DNA from: JANXQG01 sp963804375
Lineage (GTDB): Bacteria > Planctomycetota > Planctomycetia > Pirellulales > Thermoguttaceae
Direction of reading: 5' to 3'
NCBI GenBank assembly: GCA_963804375.1
Contig: CAWDQE010000022.1
Location: forward strand, 372,001-436,000
Length of the DNA stretch: 64,000 nt
The notes under the pieces were generated by a model. That model made no database searches. It saw only the letters and a list, made by a program, of their open reading frames with translations, and was not told the DNA's origin. Shown here piece by piece: positions 36,655 to 45,489 of this stretch. Both the position numbers and the translations under genes were made by a program. Positions within the stretch are counted from its first letter, which is position 1, and each line of letters begins with the position of its first letter.

Positions 36655-37545
36655 ATGACCTCGCCCAAAATGTCCCCCACTGCCCGTCCTACCCTGCACC
36701 GCGTCGCCCTGGCCCAAATTGCGCCGGTGTTGGCCGATCGGCAGCGGAATGTGGGCCTGCACCTGGAACAAATCCAGGCGGCACGCGCCCAAGAGGCCGA
36801 TTTGATCGTCTTCCCGGAACTGTCGCTTACCGGCTATTTCGTCCGCGACATGGTGCCGGACGTGGCCATCACGTCCGACGCCGCGGAGATCCGCGAGATC
36901 TTGGCGGCCGCCGGTCCCATGGCCGTGGTGCTGGGGTTCGTGGAAGAGTCGCGTCAACACCGCTTCTACAACACGGCCCTGTACGCCGAAGGTGGGCGGA
37001 TTGTCCACCTGCACCGCAAGGTTTATCTGCCGACCTACGGCCTGTTCGACGAGCAACGCTACTTCGCGGCCGGCGAACGGTTCCTGGCCTTCGACACGGC
37101 CCGATTCGGGCGGATGGGCATCTTGATCTGCGAAGATTTCTGGCACCTCTCGGCCGCCGCCATCATGCAGGCCGAAGAGATCGACGTGCTGGTTTGCCCC
37201 TCGAACTCGCCGGGCCGCGGCGTCGAGGGACCGCGGGTCCGCACGGCCGAGACCTACGAGCACCTCTCGAAGGCCTATGCCCAACTGATGGGCGCAGTCG
37301 TGATCGTCGTCAATCGTGTGGGATTCGAGGACGGGCTGTGCTTCTGGGGCGGAAGCTCGGTTACCGGGCCGGACGGACGAACCATCGCCGAGGCCCCGCA
37401 ACTCGACGAATCACTGACGCTGGCCACTTTCGACGCGTCCGACCTGCGACGCCAGCGGTTGATCACGCCGTTGGCGCGTGACGAGCGGCTGCTGTTGACC
37501 ATCGAGGAACTTAACCGCATCAAGCGAAACCGCTATGGCACCTGA
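36655..37545 (+). CDS. Nitrilase-family glutaminase subunit for NAD synthesis
   Basis: 296 residues. Carbon-nitrogen hydrolase triad: Glu55 (VFPELSLTGYFVRD), Lys in HLHRKVYLPTYGLFDE, and Cys in MGILICEDFWHLS. These are the motifs of the glutamine-hydrolysing half of NAD synthetase, which supplies ammonia to NadE. The start is taken at the ATG at 36655, right after the GH29 stop; an ATG at 36670 is also possible. It overlaps the nadE gene by 11 bp, so the two halves that are fused in many bacteria are separate but coupled here. Confidence 0.9.
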   Translation: MTSPKMSPTARPTLHRVALAQIAPVLADRQRNVGLHLEQIQAARAQEADLIVFPELSLTGYFVRDMVPDVAITSDAAEIREILAAAGPMAVVLGFVEESRQHRFYNTALYAEGGRIVHLHRKVYLPTYGLFDEQRYFAAGERFLAFDTARFGRMGILICEDFWHLSAAAIMQAEEIDVLVCPSNSPGRGVEGPRVRTAETYEHLSKAYAQLMGAVVIVVNRVGFEDGLCFWGGSSVTGPDGRTIAEAPQLDESLTLATFDASDLRRQRLITPLARDERLLLTIEELNRIKRNRYGT

Positions 37546-38386
37546 ATCGCCTGCAAACGATCTGGCCGACAGTCTCACGATCAACGCCGAGCTGGTCACG
37601 GCCATTCTGACCCGCTTCATCCGCACGGAGATCCGCCGCGCGGGGTTCGAGCGGGCCGTGATGGGTCTTTCCGGCGGCATCGATTCGAGCGTGGTCACCT
37701 TTCTGGCCGCGCGGGCCCTCGGGCCGGAGAATGTCCTGGCCGTGACCATGCCCTACAAAACCTCCAGCGAGGCGACCACGCGCGACGCCCTGGCGGTGGT
37801 CGATCATCTGGGCGTGCGCACGGTGGAAGTGCCGATCACCGGCCAGATCGACGCCTATTTTGCCCAGTTTCCCGACGCCGCGCGGATGCGGCTGGCCAAC
37901 AAGTGCGCCCGCGAACGGATGACCGTGCTCTACGATCAGAGCGCCGCGTTCAATGCCCTGGTGCTGGGCACGAGCAACAAGAGCGAGTTGCTGCTGGGCT
38001 ACGGCACGCAGTTCGGCGACATGGCCTCGGCGATCAACCCCATCGGCGATCTTTACAAAACGCAACTCTATCCTCTAGCCGCACATCTGGGCCTGCCGAG
38101 CGACATCCTCAAGAAAACTCCCACCGGCGACCTTTGGATCGGGCAGACGGACGAGGGCGAGTTGGGCTTCACCTATGCCGAAGTCGACCGCTTGATGGTC
38201 CTGATGGTCGATCGCCGCTGGCGCCGGGTGGAACTGATCCAGGCCGGCTTCGCGGCGGAGTTCGTCGATCGGGTGGCGACGTTGGTCCGCCGCAATCATT
38301 ACAAGCACCGCATGCCGGTGATTGCAAAACTGTCACCGCGGACCATGGACCGCGATTTCCGCTACGCGCGGGATTGGGGAACGTGA
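37535..38386 (+). CDS. nadE: NAD synthetase, amidoligase subunit
   Basis: 283 residues. ATP-pyrophosphatase P-loop SGGIDSS at 46-52, MPYKTSS, LGTSNKSELLLGYGTQFGD and KKTPTGDLWIGQTDE are standard NadE motifs. It turns deamido-NAD into NAD using ammonia from the glutaminase subunit encoded just upstream (11-bp overlap). It ends KLSPRTMDRDFRYARDWGT, with no fused glutaminase domain. The 3' side converges on cmk across a family C repeat. Confidence 0.95.
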   Translation: MAPESPANDLADSLTINAELVTAILTRFIRTEIRRAGFERAVMGLSGGIDSSVVTFLAARALGPENVLAVTMPYKTSSEATTRDALAVVDHLGVRTVEVPITGQIDAYFAQFPDAARMRLANKCARERMTVLYDQSAAFNALVLGTSNKSELLLGYGTQFGDMASAINPIGDLYKTQLYPLAAHLGLPSDILKKTPTGDLWIGQTDEGELGFTYAEVDRLMVLMVDRRWRRVELIQAGFAAEFVDRVATLVRRNHYKHRMPVIAKLSPRTMDRDFRYARDWGT

Positions 38387-38403
38387 GTGGGGACGCGGGG
38401 ACC

Positions 38404-38538
38404 GTAGGCCGGAACAAGCTTGCGCAGTTCCGGCAGCGATCGGTTTCGCGACGATCAATCGCCGATCGTTTCCCATAAGGACGGTTTGCGAAGCGGGAGA
38501 CACCAATGCCCGAACTGCGCAAGCTTGTTCCGGCCTAC
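38404..38538. repeat. Family C palindromic repeat between nadE and cmk
   Basis: Starts GTAGGCCGGAACAAGCTTGC and ends with its exact complement (GCAAGCTTGTTCCGGCCTAC), with about 75 bp of unique centre. It fills the space between two convergent genes. A second copy is at 44133-44224 in the same type of position. Confidence 0.9.
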
Positions 38539-38550
38539 GCGGCTACACCG

Positions 38551-39210
38551 CTACCTCATCCTGCTTCGAACCAGTTCCTCCAAGCGATCGACAACCTGTT
38601 CCTGCGTCAGGCCGTCGGTGGGCACTTCGACGGCGTCTTCGGCCCGCCGCAAGGAACCGACTTCGCGAGTGGCATCTTCCTGATCGCGCCGTTGCTGTGC
38701 GGCCAGAATCTGGGCCAGCGTGGCCGTCTCGCCGCGTTGCTGCAAGTCGCGCTGCCGCCGGCGGGCCCGTTCTGCGGGACTAGCCGTGAGGAAGATCTTG
38801 CACTCGGCTTGCGGAAAGACGACCGTTCCCTGGTCGCGGCCTTCCGTCACCATATCCTGCCCTGCGGCCACTGCCCGTTGCAAGTGCACGAGATGCTCAC
38901 GGACCTGCGGATGATTGGCGGCATAGCGCGTCACGGAGGTCACCGCTTGGGAACGCACCGCGTCGGTCACGTCCTCGTCCTGCAAGTAAATTCGCCCGCC
39001 GGAAACGCGAAGGTCCAGGGTCCGGGCCAGATCGGCCAACCGCTCCGGCAGGTTCCAATCAATGCCGGCCTGCAATCCGGCGAAGGCGACCGCCCGATAC
39101 ATGGCCCCGGTATCCAAGTAGCAATAACCCAGCCGCCGGGCCAAGGCCCGCGCAACCGTGCTCTTTCCTGCTCCAGCGGGTCCGTCGATGGTAACGATCA
39201 TGGTGTGCAT
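38551..39210 (-). CDS. cmk: Cytidylate kinase
   Basis: 219 residues. P-loop DGPAGAGKSTVARALARRLG, YLDTGAMYRAVAF, GRDQGTVVFPQAECKIFLTA and RQRDLQQRG are characteristic. It phosphorylates CMP and dCMP. The start is MHTM at 39210 or MIVTID at 39201; neither has a clear ribosome binding site. The frame upstream continues through 13-residue repeats (WLGQRPATTALP) that come from family G modules, which I do not include. In many relatives cmk sits with plsC and rpsA; here those two lie about 7 kb away. Confidence 0.92.
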   Translation of the reverse strand: MHTMIVTIDGPAGAGKSTVARALARRLGYCYLDTGAMYRAVAFAGLQAGIDWNLPERLADLARTLDLRVSGGRIYLQDEDVTDAVRSQAVTSVTRYAANHPQVREHLVHLQRAVAAGQDMVTEGRDQGTVVFPQAECKIFLTASPAERARRRQRDLQQRGETATLAQILAAQQRRDQEDATREVGSLRRAEDAVEVPTDGLTQEQVVDRLEELVRSRMR

Positions 39211-39238
39211 TGTGCCAGAAAAGGCCGTTTTCGGCAAT

Positions 39239-39430
39239 GCTGTTGTGGCCGGTCTCTGACCGAGCCACGACGGTAACGCTGTTGTGGCCGGTCCCTGACC
39301 GAACCACCCCGGCAATGCTGTTGTGGCCGGCCTCTGACCGAGCCACGCTGCCAACCGAAGGTCTCCCGGCAAACAGGGAGACCTTCGGTCGGACTTCTCG
39401 GCGAGGTCGGGAGACCGTCGCCAAACCTAA
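39239..39430. repeat. Family G array, inverted and with one module amplified
   Basis: Three 39-bp copies of the GTTGTGGCCGGTCTCTGACC module start at 39239, 39278 and 39317. A stem (CCGAAGGTCTCCC and complement, 39355-39392) and a decayed GGTCGGGAGACC module follow. The orientation is opposite to the 26-28 kb arrays. Confidence 0.85.
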
Positions 39431-39508
39431 CGTCCAACTCAAACGGAACGAATTCCGTTCTACATAGGTCTCGGCTTCCGGGGCACTTCTGGCGTATAAT
39501 GAAGCGCC

Positions 39509-39802
39509 ATGAAGCGATTCATCTTCAAATTCTGGGGCGGCCCCCTGGATGGCACGAGCGTGGCCGGCGAATTGGCCAAACACCCCGAGGTCCGCCGCTA
39601 CTATGCCCTGACGCATCACGGTCGCGTCGGTCAGCGCTTCCGCACCGCCTCGGAATACGCCGTCAACGTCCTGATCGACGAAGAGTTGCAGGAAACGGCC
39701 CCGCATAAATTCCAGCAGCACGTCTACGAAGTGGTCCAGCGGATCAACAACGGCAATGTCGTCCTGATACGGGTCGAATATGTGCCGTCGCCGGCGACCT
39801 GA
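39509..39802 (+). CDS. Small hypothetical protein, 97 residues
   Basis: Starts MKRFIFKFWGGPLDG and ends VVLIRVEYVPSPAT. It has mixed alpha/beta composition with conserved-looking GGPLDGTS and ASEYAVNVLIDEEL. A TATAAT at 39495-39500 lies just before the ATG, so the mRNA may be nearly leaderless. An inverted repeat begins two bases after its stop. I do not recognise the family, but codon use and length make it a likely gene. Confidence 0.65.
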   Translation: MKRFIFKFWGGPLDGTSVAGELAKHPEVRRYYALTHHGRVGQRFRTASEYAVNVLIDEELQETAPHKFQQHVYEVVQRINNGNVVLIRVEYVPSPAT

Positions 39803-39804
39803 AA

Positions 39805-39951
39805 GGCTATCCCGTAGGTTTGCCGGGGTTCTCGATCAATGAAGCCCGACGCGCAAGCGAGGAATCTGCTTTCCGTAATCTTCGACTCAAGTGCCTCGCT
39901 TGTGCGTCGAGCTTCATTGCCAATTCGCGGCAAGAGACTTTCGGGATAGCC
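39805..39951. repeat. Family I inverted repeat right after the 39509 gene
   Basis: Outer arms GGCTATCCCG / complement and inner arms AATGAAGCCCGACGCGCAAG / complement pair with a few mismatches over about 60 bases each side. It starts two bases after a stop codon and may act as its terminator. Confidence 0.75.
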
Positions 39952-40982
39952 TCTGATTTCAAACTTCCAGAATGTCCCGTGAGGTTTTTTGGCAAGCTGG
40001 GAAGGATTGCTGAAAAAATTCTTCGGAGCCGGACGAACCATCTTCTGAGTCGTGAAGACTATCGATTCCATCGGTCGCGCATTGGTCTTTGCCGGTCGAT
40101 CTGCTTGAGGCTTCGATCTCATGGAAGCACTCGTCAAGCGTTCGCTGTTGAAGCTTCCATCCGCGCGACAAACACGGCACGGTAAGCATCGCGAAGACAA
40201 GCCATCGACGCTCCGCTGCGCGCTTCGGCGCTGCGACTCCCAGCGCAGACGAGTAGACGCGTGAAGGTTCATCGATCCGACCTCGCGCGCGAAGAAATTG
40301 TGCCCGCGCCGCAACTGGACTTCAGATTGTCATTCATTACGTAAGTTATTGAGAAAAAAGAGCTTAGGACAATACAGCATGACTCGCTCTTACGTAAAAT
40401 TGGTTGCAGCGACAGGCAAGCGCGCGGTGCGATCGATCCCATTCGCAGACGTTCGCGCGATGCTTCAAGAGCCACTCAATCGTCATCGGCGCGCTCTCGC
40501 GCAACAAGCCGATGCCGACCGTTCCACCGGTCTTCATTCGATCGCAAGATGGTCGCTCAACGAGACGCGATCGAGTGGTTGCGAAGGTGTGGAGAACAGC
40601 GCATCAAGACCTCTTCAGCGCGATGGACCTGCTTCTCGGCGCATCACGACAAGGTGCGAAGACGGTCGTTGATGAAGTCGAGAGCGAAGAAAAAATGTGC
40701 GTGCGATCAAGAATTGAGCTTGAAAAGTTTTTGCGAGCCGATAACATCTAGATAGTTAGGGCCTTGGAGGCTCTATCGCTTCGAGCGCTCTTGTGAAGGA
40801 AGAAGTGTTCGAAGCCGCAGATGGGAATGAATCAAGACATACTCCAATTTGGCCTTGTGCCGATGAGTCGTATGACAAGATTTCAGTCCCGAGTTCCGGA
40901 GTGATCGCCCGGAAGCGCCGGCTTCGCGCCGGAGTTGAACTTGCGGCGGTCATTCCTAGTTGAGTTTGTAGGAGGATTTCCT
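39952..40982. other. About 1 kb without a recognisable gene
   Basis: Lower GC than its surroundings, with GATCG-rich stretches. A + strand frame ending DNI-stop at 40751 (VVDEVESEEKMCVRSRIEL) has some protein-like character but no known relative or ribosome binding site. A small GCGCCGGCTTCGCGCCGG hairpin lies near 40916-40934. The region may contain a decayed gene or an RNA. Confidence 0.4.
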
Positions 40983-41072
40983 GTGGCCAAGAAGAAGGCA
41001 GCGAAGAAGAAGGTCGCGAAGAAAGTCGCGAAGAAGCCCGCCAAGAAGGTCGCGAAGAAAGCGAAGAAGTAG
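40983..41072 (+). CDS. 29-residue Lys/Ala-rich histone-H1-like peptide
   Basis: GTG start with AGGAGGA about 6 bases upstream, a very good ribosome binding site. The product is MAKKKAAKKKVAKK followed by VAKKPAKKVAKKAKK: 16 Lys, the rest Ala, Val and Pro. This matches the tail repeats of bacterial histone-H1/AlgP-like proteins that bind DNA, but here the tail is the whole protein. It lies alone between gene-free DNA and rnc. The likely role is DNA or RNA compaction; this is inferred. Confidence 0.75.
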   Translation: MAKKKAAKKKVAKKVAKKPAKKVAKKAKK

Positions 41073-41244
41073 GCTGGTGCGGCTGGAGGTGCGCGGCCGT
41101 GGGCTTCTTTTGCCCAGCCAAGGCCGCGGAGCCGCCCTCATAACGCGTGTCGCCTGAGCCTTATAGCTGAGGAAAACGGCCCGTTTTGTTGCGCGAATCT
41201 TAGACCTCTTCAGTAAACTGTGCCTTGTCACGACGAGAAAGGAG

Positions 41245-41275
41245 CGCCCGGCACGGCTGACCGGGCGTTTCTATT
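41245..41275 (+). terminator. Rho-independent-type terminator
   Basis: Stem CGCCCGG (41245-41251), nine-base loop, CCGGGCG (41261-41267), then TTTCTATTTTCTT. It is about 170 bp after the Lys-rich gene stop and before the rnc stop. Confidence 0.6.
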
Positions 41276-41388
41276 TTCTTGGGGAGGAAGCAGGGAGTTC
41301 GGAGCAATAAGATTTATGGGATTCATAGGACGTATAGGTCCCATGCGTCCCATCACTCCTCCCTGCTCCGCGCTCCCCGCTCCCTGCC

Positions 41389-42132
41389 CTAATTCCCGTC
41401 GGACGGATACGGCGCCGATTTGCCGTGGATCTCGCACAAAGCGTTCCGCGCTGCCCGCTGCTCGGCTTCTTTCTTATTGCGGCCCCAGGCTGCCTCGAAG
41501 CGATTGTCGCCGACCTGGGCGGCAATCTTGAAGCACTTGCTGTGATCGGGGCCTTTCTCGTCGAGCAACTGGTAGGTGGGCGTGGTGCCATGCTCCCGCT
41601 GCGCAAGCTGCTGGAGCATCGACTTGTAGTTGTTGCCCATCTCGCCGCCGGCAGCCAGCTCGATCTCGGGCGCCAGATGGCGTTCCAGGAAGACGCGGGC
41701 TGTTTCGCTGCCGCCATCGAGATACAGGGCCGCCACCAGCGATTCGAAGACGTCGGCCAGCAACGAAGGTGGGACCGAGGGGTGGGTCGTCATCCCTTTG
41801 CCCAGGATCAGGAACTCCTGCATTCCCAGGCCCTCGCTGATCTTGGCACAGGTTTGGCGGCTGACGACGATCGATTTGATCCGCGTCAGATCGCCCTCCA
41901 GGTACTGCGGGTACTGCCGATAGAGCAGTTCGCAGACGACCGCCCCTAAGATCGCATCGCCGAGGAATTCCAAGCGTTCGTTGGAGGCCAGGCGGTGCTC
42001 CGCCCCCGAGGCATGCGTCAGCGCAGCCTGGAGCAGGTGTTTGTCGGTAAACGTATAGCCGACCCGCTCTTCACAACGCTGCAACAGCGATTGGAAAGGC
42101 GGCGCCGACTCGGGAAGCTCATCCGTGGGCAT
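41389..42132 (-). CDS. rnc: Ribonuclease III
   Basis: 247 residues. Catalytic signature NERLEFLGDAIL at 51-62, LADVFESLVAALYLDGG with the second acidic pair, and a C-terminal double-stranded-RNA-binding domain (YKSMLQQLAQREHGTTPTYQLL ... AEQRAARNAL). It cuts double-stranded RNA in rRNA precursors and other structured transcripts. It is full length. Many hairpin-forming repeats in this genome could be substrates when transcribed. Confidence 0.95.
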   Translation of the reverse strand: MPTDELPESAPPFQSLLQRCEERVGYTFTDKHLLQAALTHASGAEHRLASNERLEFLGDAILGAVVCELLYRQYPQYLEGDLTRIKSIVVSRQTCAKISEGLGMQEFLILGKGMTTHPSVPPSLLADVFESLVAALYLDGGSETARVFLERHLAPEIELAAGGEMGNNYKSMLQQLAQREHGTTPTYQLLDEKGPDHSKCFKIAAQVGDNRFEAAWGRNKKEAEQRAARNALCEIHGKSAPYPSDGN

Positions 42133-42216
42133 GCAGCGACCAGTTCATCAGATAGGCAGTTCTTCTCAGAACCGCCAACACAACCCGGCTCACCCGGGGG
42201 CGAAGGCGCCGGCACT

Positions 42217-42266
42217 GTGGTGCGGACGTCCCGGCTGCCTAAGCAGGCGAGGCGCCCGCGGCACAC
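42217..42266. repeat. Family D palindromic repeat, second copy
   Basis: GTGGTGCGGACGTCCCGGCT ... GCAGGCGAGGCGCCCGCGGC. It matches 8803-8850 in most positions, including CCGGCTGCC and GCAGGCGAG. Confidence 0.75.
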
Positions 42267-42558
42267 GGTATTCTTCGGCCGATTCCTGGCAGGCACTCCC
42301 GCGAGCCTCGGTTGTGTTGGGGGTCCTTAGGCTGCCTGACATAACCGGGAATGGCCGCATTCTTGGCACGTCCAAATCGGGTTTTGCCAGGTATCCCTAC
42401 AACACTACACCCTCTATTGTGGACTTTGGAACCCGATTTGTCAACATCGCTGCTGGCTCCGGCCGGCAGGAGACACCTTTCCACAGCGGTCCTGCACGGT
42501 AAAATACGTGCGGCAAGCGAGACTGGAAGGCTCGCGCGGGAAGTTGTCGGTCAGATTT

Positions 42559-42618
42559 GTAGGATGGCCCTCCGAGTCCGTCCAGTTCCAGTCGGACGGA
42601 CTCGGAGGTCCATCCTAC
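42559..42618. repeat. Family A palindromic repeat
   Basis: Arms GTAGGATGGCCCTCCGAGTC and GACTCGGAGGTCCATCCTAC, exact apart from one mismatch. It lies about 50 bp upstream of the protease start. Confidence 0.85.
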
Positions 42619-42670
42619 ACCAAGTTACACAAGTTGCGTTTACACGACCCTTGCACGGATGGAAAGTGTC

Positions 42671-44128
42671 ATGTTGAATATCAGTTCTCTATCGAATCCA
42701 GGCCGATCCGGCATGGTCTGGACGATCCTGCTGCTCATCGCATCGTGCAGCGTCTCGGTAAGCCGGGCCGACGACGCCAGCGACATCGCCGCGGCAAAGT
42801 CGCTCTCCAGGGCCTTCCGGGCCGTTTCCAAGCGGATCATTCCCAGCGTGGTCAAGATCAAGACGACCACCCGACCGCGGACCTTGCGCACGGACCCCAC
42901 CGCGCCGTTGGAGGACTTTTCCGGCGACCAGGCCCCTGGGTTAACGCCGTCCGACGCGCCCGCCCGATCGGGGCTCGGTTCCGGCGTCATTATCGACGCC
43001 AAGGGCATCATCCTTACCAATTATCATGTCGTCGAGGGGGCCGATGAAGTCCTGGTGGAACTGGCCGACGGCAGGCAGTTTTCTGCCGCCGAGGTCAAGG
43101 CCGACGAGCAATCCGACCTTGCCGTGCTGCGGGTCAAGGCCGACCACAGCCTGCCCGCCGCGACCTTGGGCGATAGCGACAAGCTGGAGATCGGCGATTG
43201 GGTCCTGGCCATTGGACATCCCTTCGACCTGGATTTGACCGTAAGCTCGGGCATTATCAGCGGCAAGGCCCGCGTCTTGCCCTCCGGCCGCCGGGCAGAT
43301 TTCTTGCAGACCGATGCGGCGATCAACCCCGGCAACTCGGGCGGCCCCTTGGTGAATCTCGACGGCGAAGTGGTGGGCATCAACACGGCGATCGCCTCCA
43401 GCAACGGCGGCTACCAAGGCGTCGGCTTTGCCATTCCAGCCAATCTGGCGAAGTGGGTCACTAAGCAGCTCATCGCCAAGGGATCGGTCCAACGGGCTTA
43501 CCTGGGAGTACGGATCGAAGAGATCCGCGGCGACAAGGCCGAGGAACTGGGGATTGACCCAGGCAAGGGCGTAATGGTGGCCGAAGTTTTCCCGGGCACG
43601 CCCGCCGCCAAGGCCGGACTTCGCAGGAACGACCGGATTCTCAAGTTCGCCGGCCACGAGGTGCACAATCCGCGGCAGTTGCAAGAAGTCGTCGAGCAGA
43701 CGGAATTGGGAACTTCGCAGGCGACGGAGATCATCCGCGATGGCAAGCCGCAAACCGTCCAGGTAGTCGCCGGCCCAATACCCAGGAAATTCGGCCTGGC
43801 CGGCGCGATCTTGCCGGACCCGAAACTTACCATGGGTACAACGGTCGACGAATTGGGGATCAAGATCGCGGACCTGACCAAGGCCGATATCGAGCGCTTC
43901 GGTTACGCCGGATTCAAGGGAGCGCTCGTCAAAGAAGTTGAGCCGGACGGCCTGGCTGCGCAGGTTGGCGTCCGCGGCGGCATGCTGGTCATGCAGGTTG
44001 AAAAGCAGGCGGTCCGCTCCGCCGGCGAATTCAGGATCGCGATGAAGAGCCAATCGCTCGCCAAGGGCGTAATGCTGCTCGTTCGCACACCGGATGGCGG
44101 CAATCGGCTGGTGCAAGTGAGAAAATAA
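42671..44128 (+). CDS. HtrA/DegP-type serine protease with two PDZ domains
   Basis: 485 residues. A signal sequence (MVWTILLLIASCSVSVSRA) precedes a chymotrypsin-like domain with His119 (TNYHVVEG), Asp149 (SDLAVLRV) and Ser223 (NPGNSGGPL). Two PDZ domains follow (about 285-375 and 400-480; PGTPAAKAGLRRNDRI, LAAQVGVRGGMLVMQV). It degrades or refolds damaged envelope proteins. The start at 42671 has GGAAAG upstream; an in-frame ATG at 42659 is also possible. The 3' side converges on a TPR protein gene across a family C repeat. Confidence 0.92.
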   Translation: MLNISSLSNPGRSGMVWTILLLIASCSVSVSRADDASDIAAAKSLSRAFRAVSKRIIPSVVKIKTTTRPRTLRTDPTAPLEDFSGDQAPGLTPSDAPARSGLGSGVIIDAKGIILTNYHVVEGADEVLVELADGRQFSAAEVKADEQSDLAVLRVKADHSLPAATLGDSDKLEIGDWVLAIGHPFDLDLTVSSGIISGKARVLPSGRRADFLQTDAAINPGNSGGPLVNLDGEVVGINTAIASSNGGYQGVGFAIPANLAKWVTKQLIAKGSVQRAYLGVRIEEIRGDKAEELGIDPGKGVMVAEVFPGTPAAKAGLRRNDRILKFAGHEVHNPRQLQEVVEQTELGTSQATEIIRDGKPQTVQVVAGPIPRKFGLAGAILPDPKLTMGTTVDELGIKIADLTKADIERFGYAGFKGALVKEVEPDGLAAQVGVRGGMLVMQVEKQAVRSAGEFRIAMKSQSLAKGVMLLVRTPDGGNRLVQVRK

Positions 44129-44132
44129 CCAC

Positions 44133-44224
44133 GTAGGCCGGAACAAGCTCGCGCAGTTCCGGCATTGGTGTCTGCAGCTTCCGAAAGATCCGTGCCGGAA
44201 CTGCGCAAGCTTGTTCCGGCCTAC
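44133..44224. repeat. Family C palindromic repeat between convergent genes
   Basis: Starts GTAGGCCGGAACAAGCTCGC and ends with the near complement (GCAAGCTTGTTCCGGCCTAC). It begins five bases after the protease stop and ends five bases before the next stop, so it exactly fills the gap. Confidence 0.9.
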
Positions 44225-44228
44225 ACGA

Positions 44229-45329
44229 CTACAGCAGCTTGCCCTTTTGTTGTTCGACGGGCGGCTTGGGCAACGTCGGCGGCGTGACCGCGCCGCCGGA
44301 CTCAAGTTGCTTGAGAATGTGCTGGGCCAATTTGTCGTTGGGAGTCAACTTGGCGGCTTGGGCGAAATGCTGCTTGGCCTCGTCTTTTGCGCCGGTCATC
44401 AGGTAGTGATAACCCAACAGAAACTGTGCGGGCGCCGAGGCGGGTGTGTCGGCCACGGTCTTTTCCAGAGTGCGGAGGTGCTCGGTATATCGGTCGTTAT
44501 TGTTATAATAGGCATAGAGATGGGGCCAATCGCTCGGTGCGCCCAAGGCCAAGGCCGCATGTGCCTCCGTCGCCGCATCGCGATAGTCGCCCGACGCAAA
44601 CAACGCCAGCGACGTCAACTCGTGTACCTTCGGATTTCGCGGCGATTCCACTCCCGCGTGGCCCGCCAACCGTAGTGCATTGCGATAATCGCCCTGGGCG
44701 AATGCAGCCCGGGCTTCGTTGTAATACTGAAGACCCTCGTTTGCCGCTGCCTCGCCGTCTTCGGCCGAAGATTGTGGATTGTCGGGCACAGGCGCCGGGC
44801 TTGGTGCATAGTTCGCGGCATATTGGCCGTCGTCGGCGTAGGGGTAGTAGATGGCCATCGGATACTCCGTCGCGTAGAGCGAGCCGTATGGGCAGAAGTA
44901 GTCGCCCCAATATCCTCCCCAATAGAACGGATAACCGCCCCAATACCCGAACCAGAACGGATATCCCCACCACCCATTCCAACCGTAACCCCAATACGAC
45001 CCCCGGAAGTACGGATTCCAGTCGTGATAACCCCAGTTGCCGACCCCGTTGTAATAATGATGGTACGACTGCGGGCTTTGGGACAAATTTGCATTGCCAG
45101 AGTGGATGTAATTGCCTTGCAAATAGTTTCCGGACCGTGGAGCGTAGCTACTGCCTGAATAGTAGTGCGCGGTACCGCTGTAGCCCGAGTGCGCGTAGCC
45201 GCCTGCCCCTCCGCTGCTATGCCCAGCACCGCCGCCGCCCCCGCCATGTGCGGCAAAGGCCGGAACAAGCGGAATTAAGCATAGAACCACTAAAGCGAAC
45301 AAGACTTGAAAAGAAAATCGCATGATCAT
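44229..45329 (-). CDS. Secreted Gly/Tyr/Trp-rich protein with TPR-like C-terminus
   Basis: About 366 residues from MIMRFSF at 45329 (or MRFSF at 45323), with a signal peptide ending at PAFAAHG. Residues about 25-170 are Gly/Ser/Tyr/Trp-rich (GYGWNGWWGYPFWFGYWGG), a pattern of low-complexity envelope proteins. The C-terminal 170 residues are TPR-like (YYNEARAAFAQGDYRNALRL, APAQFLLGYHYLMTGAKDEA). It is probably an exported scaffold. The function is not recognised. Confidence 0.78.
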   Translation of the reverse strand: MIMRFSFQVLFALVVLCLIPLVPAFAAHGGGGGGAGHSSGGAGGYAHSGYSGTAHYYSGSSYAPRSGNYLQGNYIHSGNANLSQSPQSYHHYYNGVGNWGYHDWNPYFRGSYWGYGWNGWWGYPFWFGYWGGYPFYWGGYWGDYFCPYGSLYATEYPMAIYYPYADDGQYAANYAPSPAPVPDNPQSSAEDGEAAANEGLQYYNEARAAFAQGDYRNALRLAGHAGVESPRNPKVHELTSLALFASGDYRDAATEAHAALALGAPSDWPHLYAYYNNNDRYTEHLRTLEKTVADTPASAPAQFLLGYHYLMTGAKDEAKQHFAQAAKLTPNDKLAQHILKQLESGGAVTPPTLPKPPVEQQKGKLL

Positions 45330-45418
45330 TGCCGCCGTTTGTTGATTTCCGAGGTATACAAGCCCTCTATAGATTGTACACCATGTCCGCATGCCGGGTA
45401 CCCGCGAAATCCGGGCGA

Positions 45419-45447
45419 TTGCCCTCCCTCGGAAGCTGCACTAGAAT
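45419..45447 (+). promoter_or_regulatory. Putative sigma-70 promoter of plsC
   Basis: TTGCCC (45419-45424), a 17-bp spacer and TAGAAT (45442-45447). The 5' leader would be about 36 bases. Confidence 0.6.
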
Positions 45448-45489
45448 TTCGGACTTCCGGCCGCCTCTCAACCAGCTAAACCTCGCCCA

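Larger units (their letters stand above)
42133..42670. other. Gene-free region between divergent rnc and protease gene
   Basis: About 540 bp containing a family D repeat (42217-42266) and a family A repeat (42559-42618). I see no gene in the rest. Promoters of both flanking genes should lie here. Confidence 0.5.

Noticed and set aside
39211..39372. Cmk N-terminal extension with 13-residue repeats
   Set aside because: The sequence is a family G array found elsewhere between genes, and known Cmk proteins start at the P-loop strand.
39724..40314. 196-residue minus-strand frame
   Set aside because: It runs through inverted repeat I and the end of a + strand gene; no homology or ribosome binding site.
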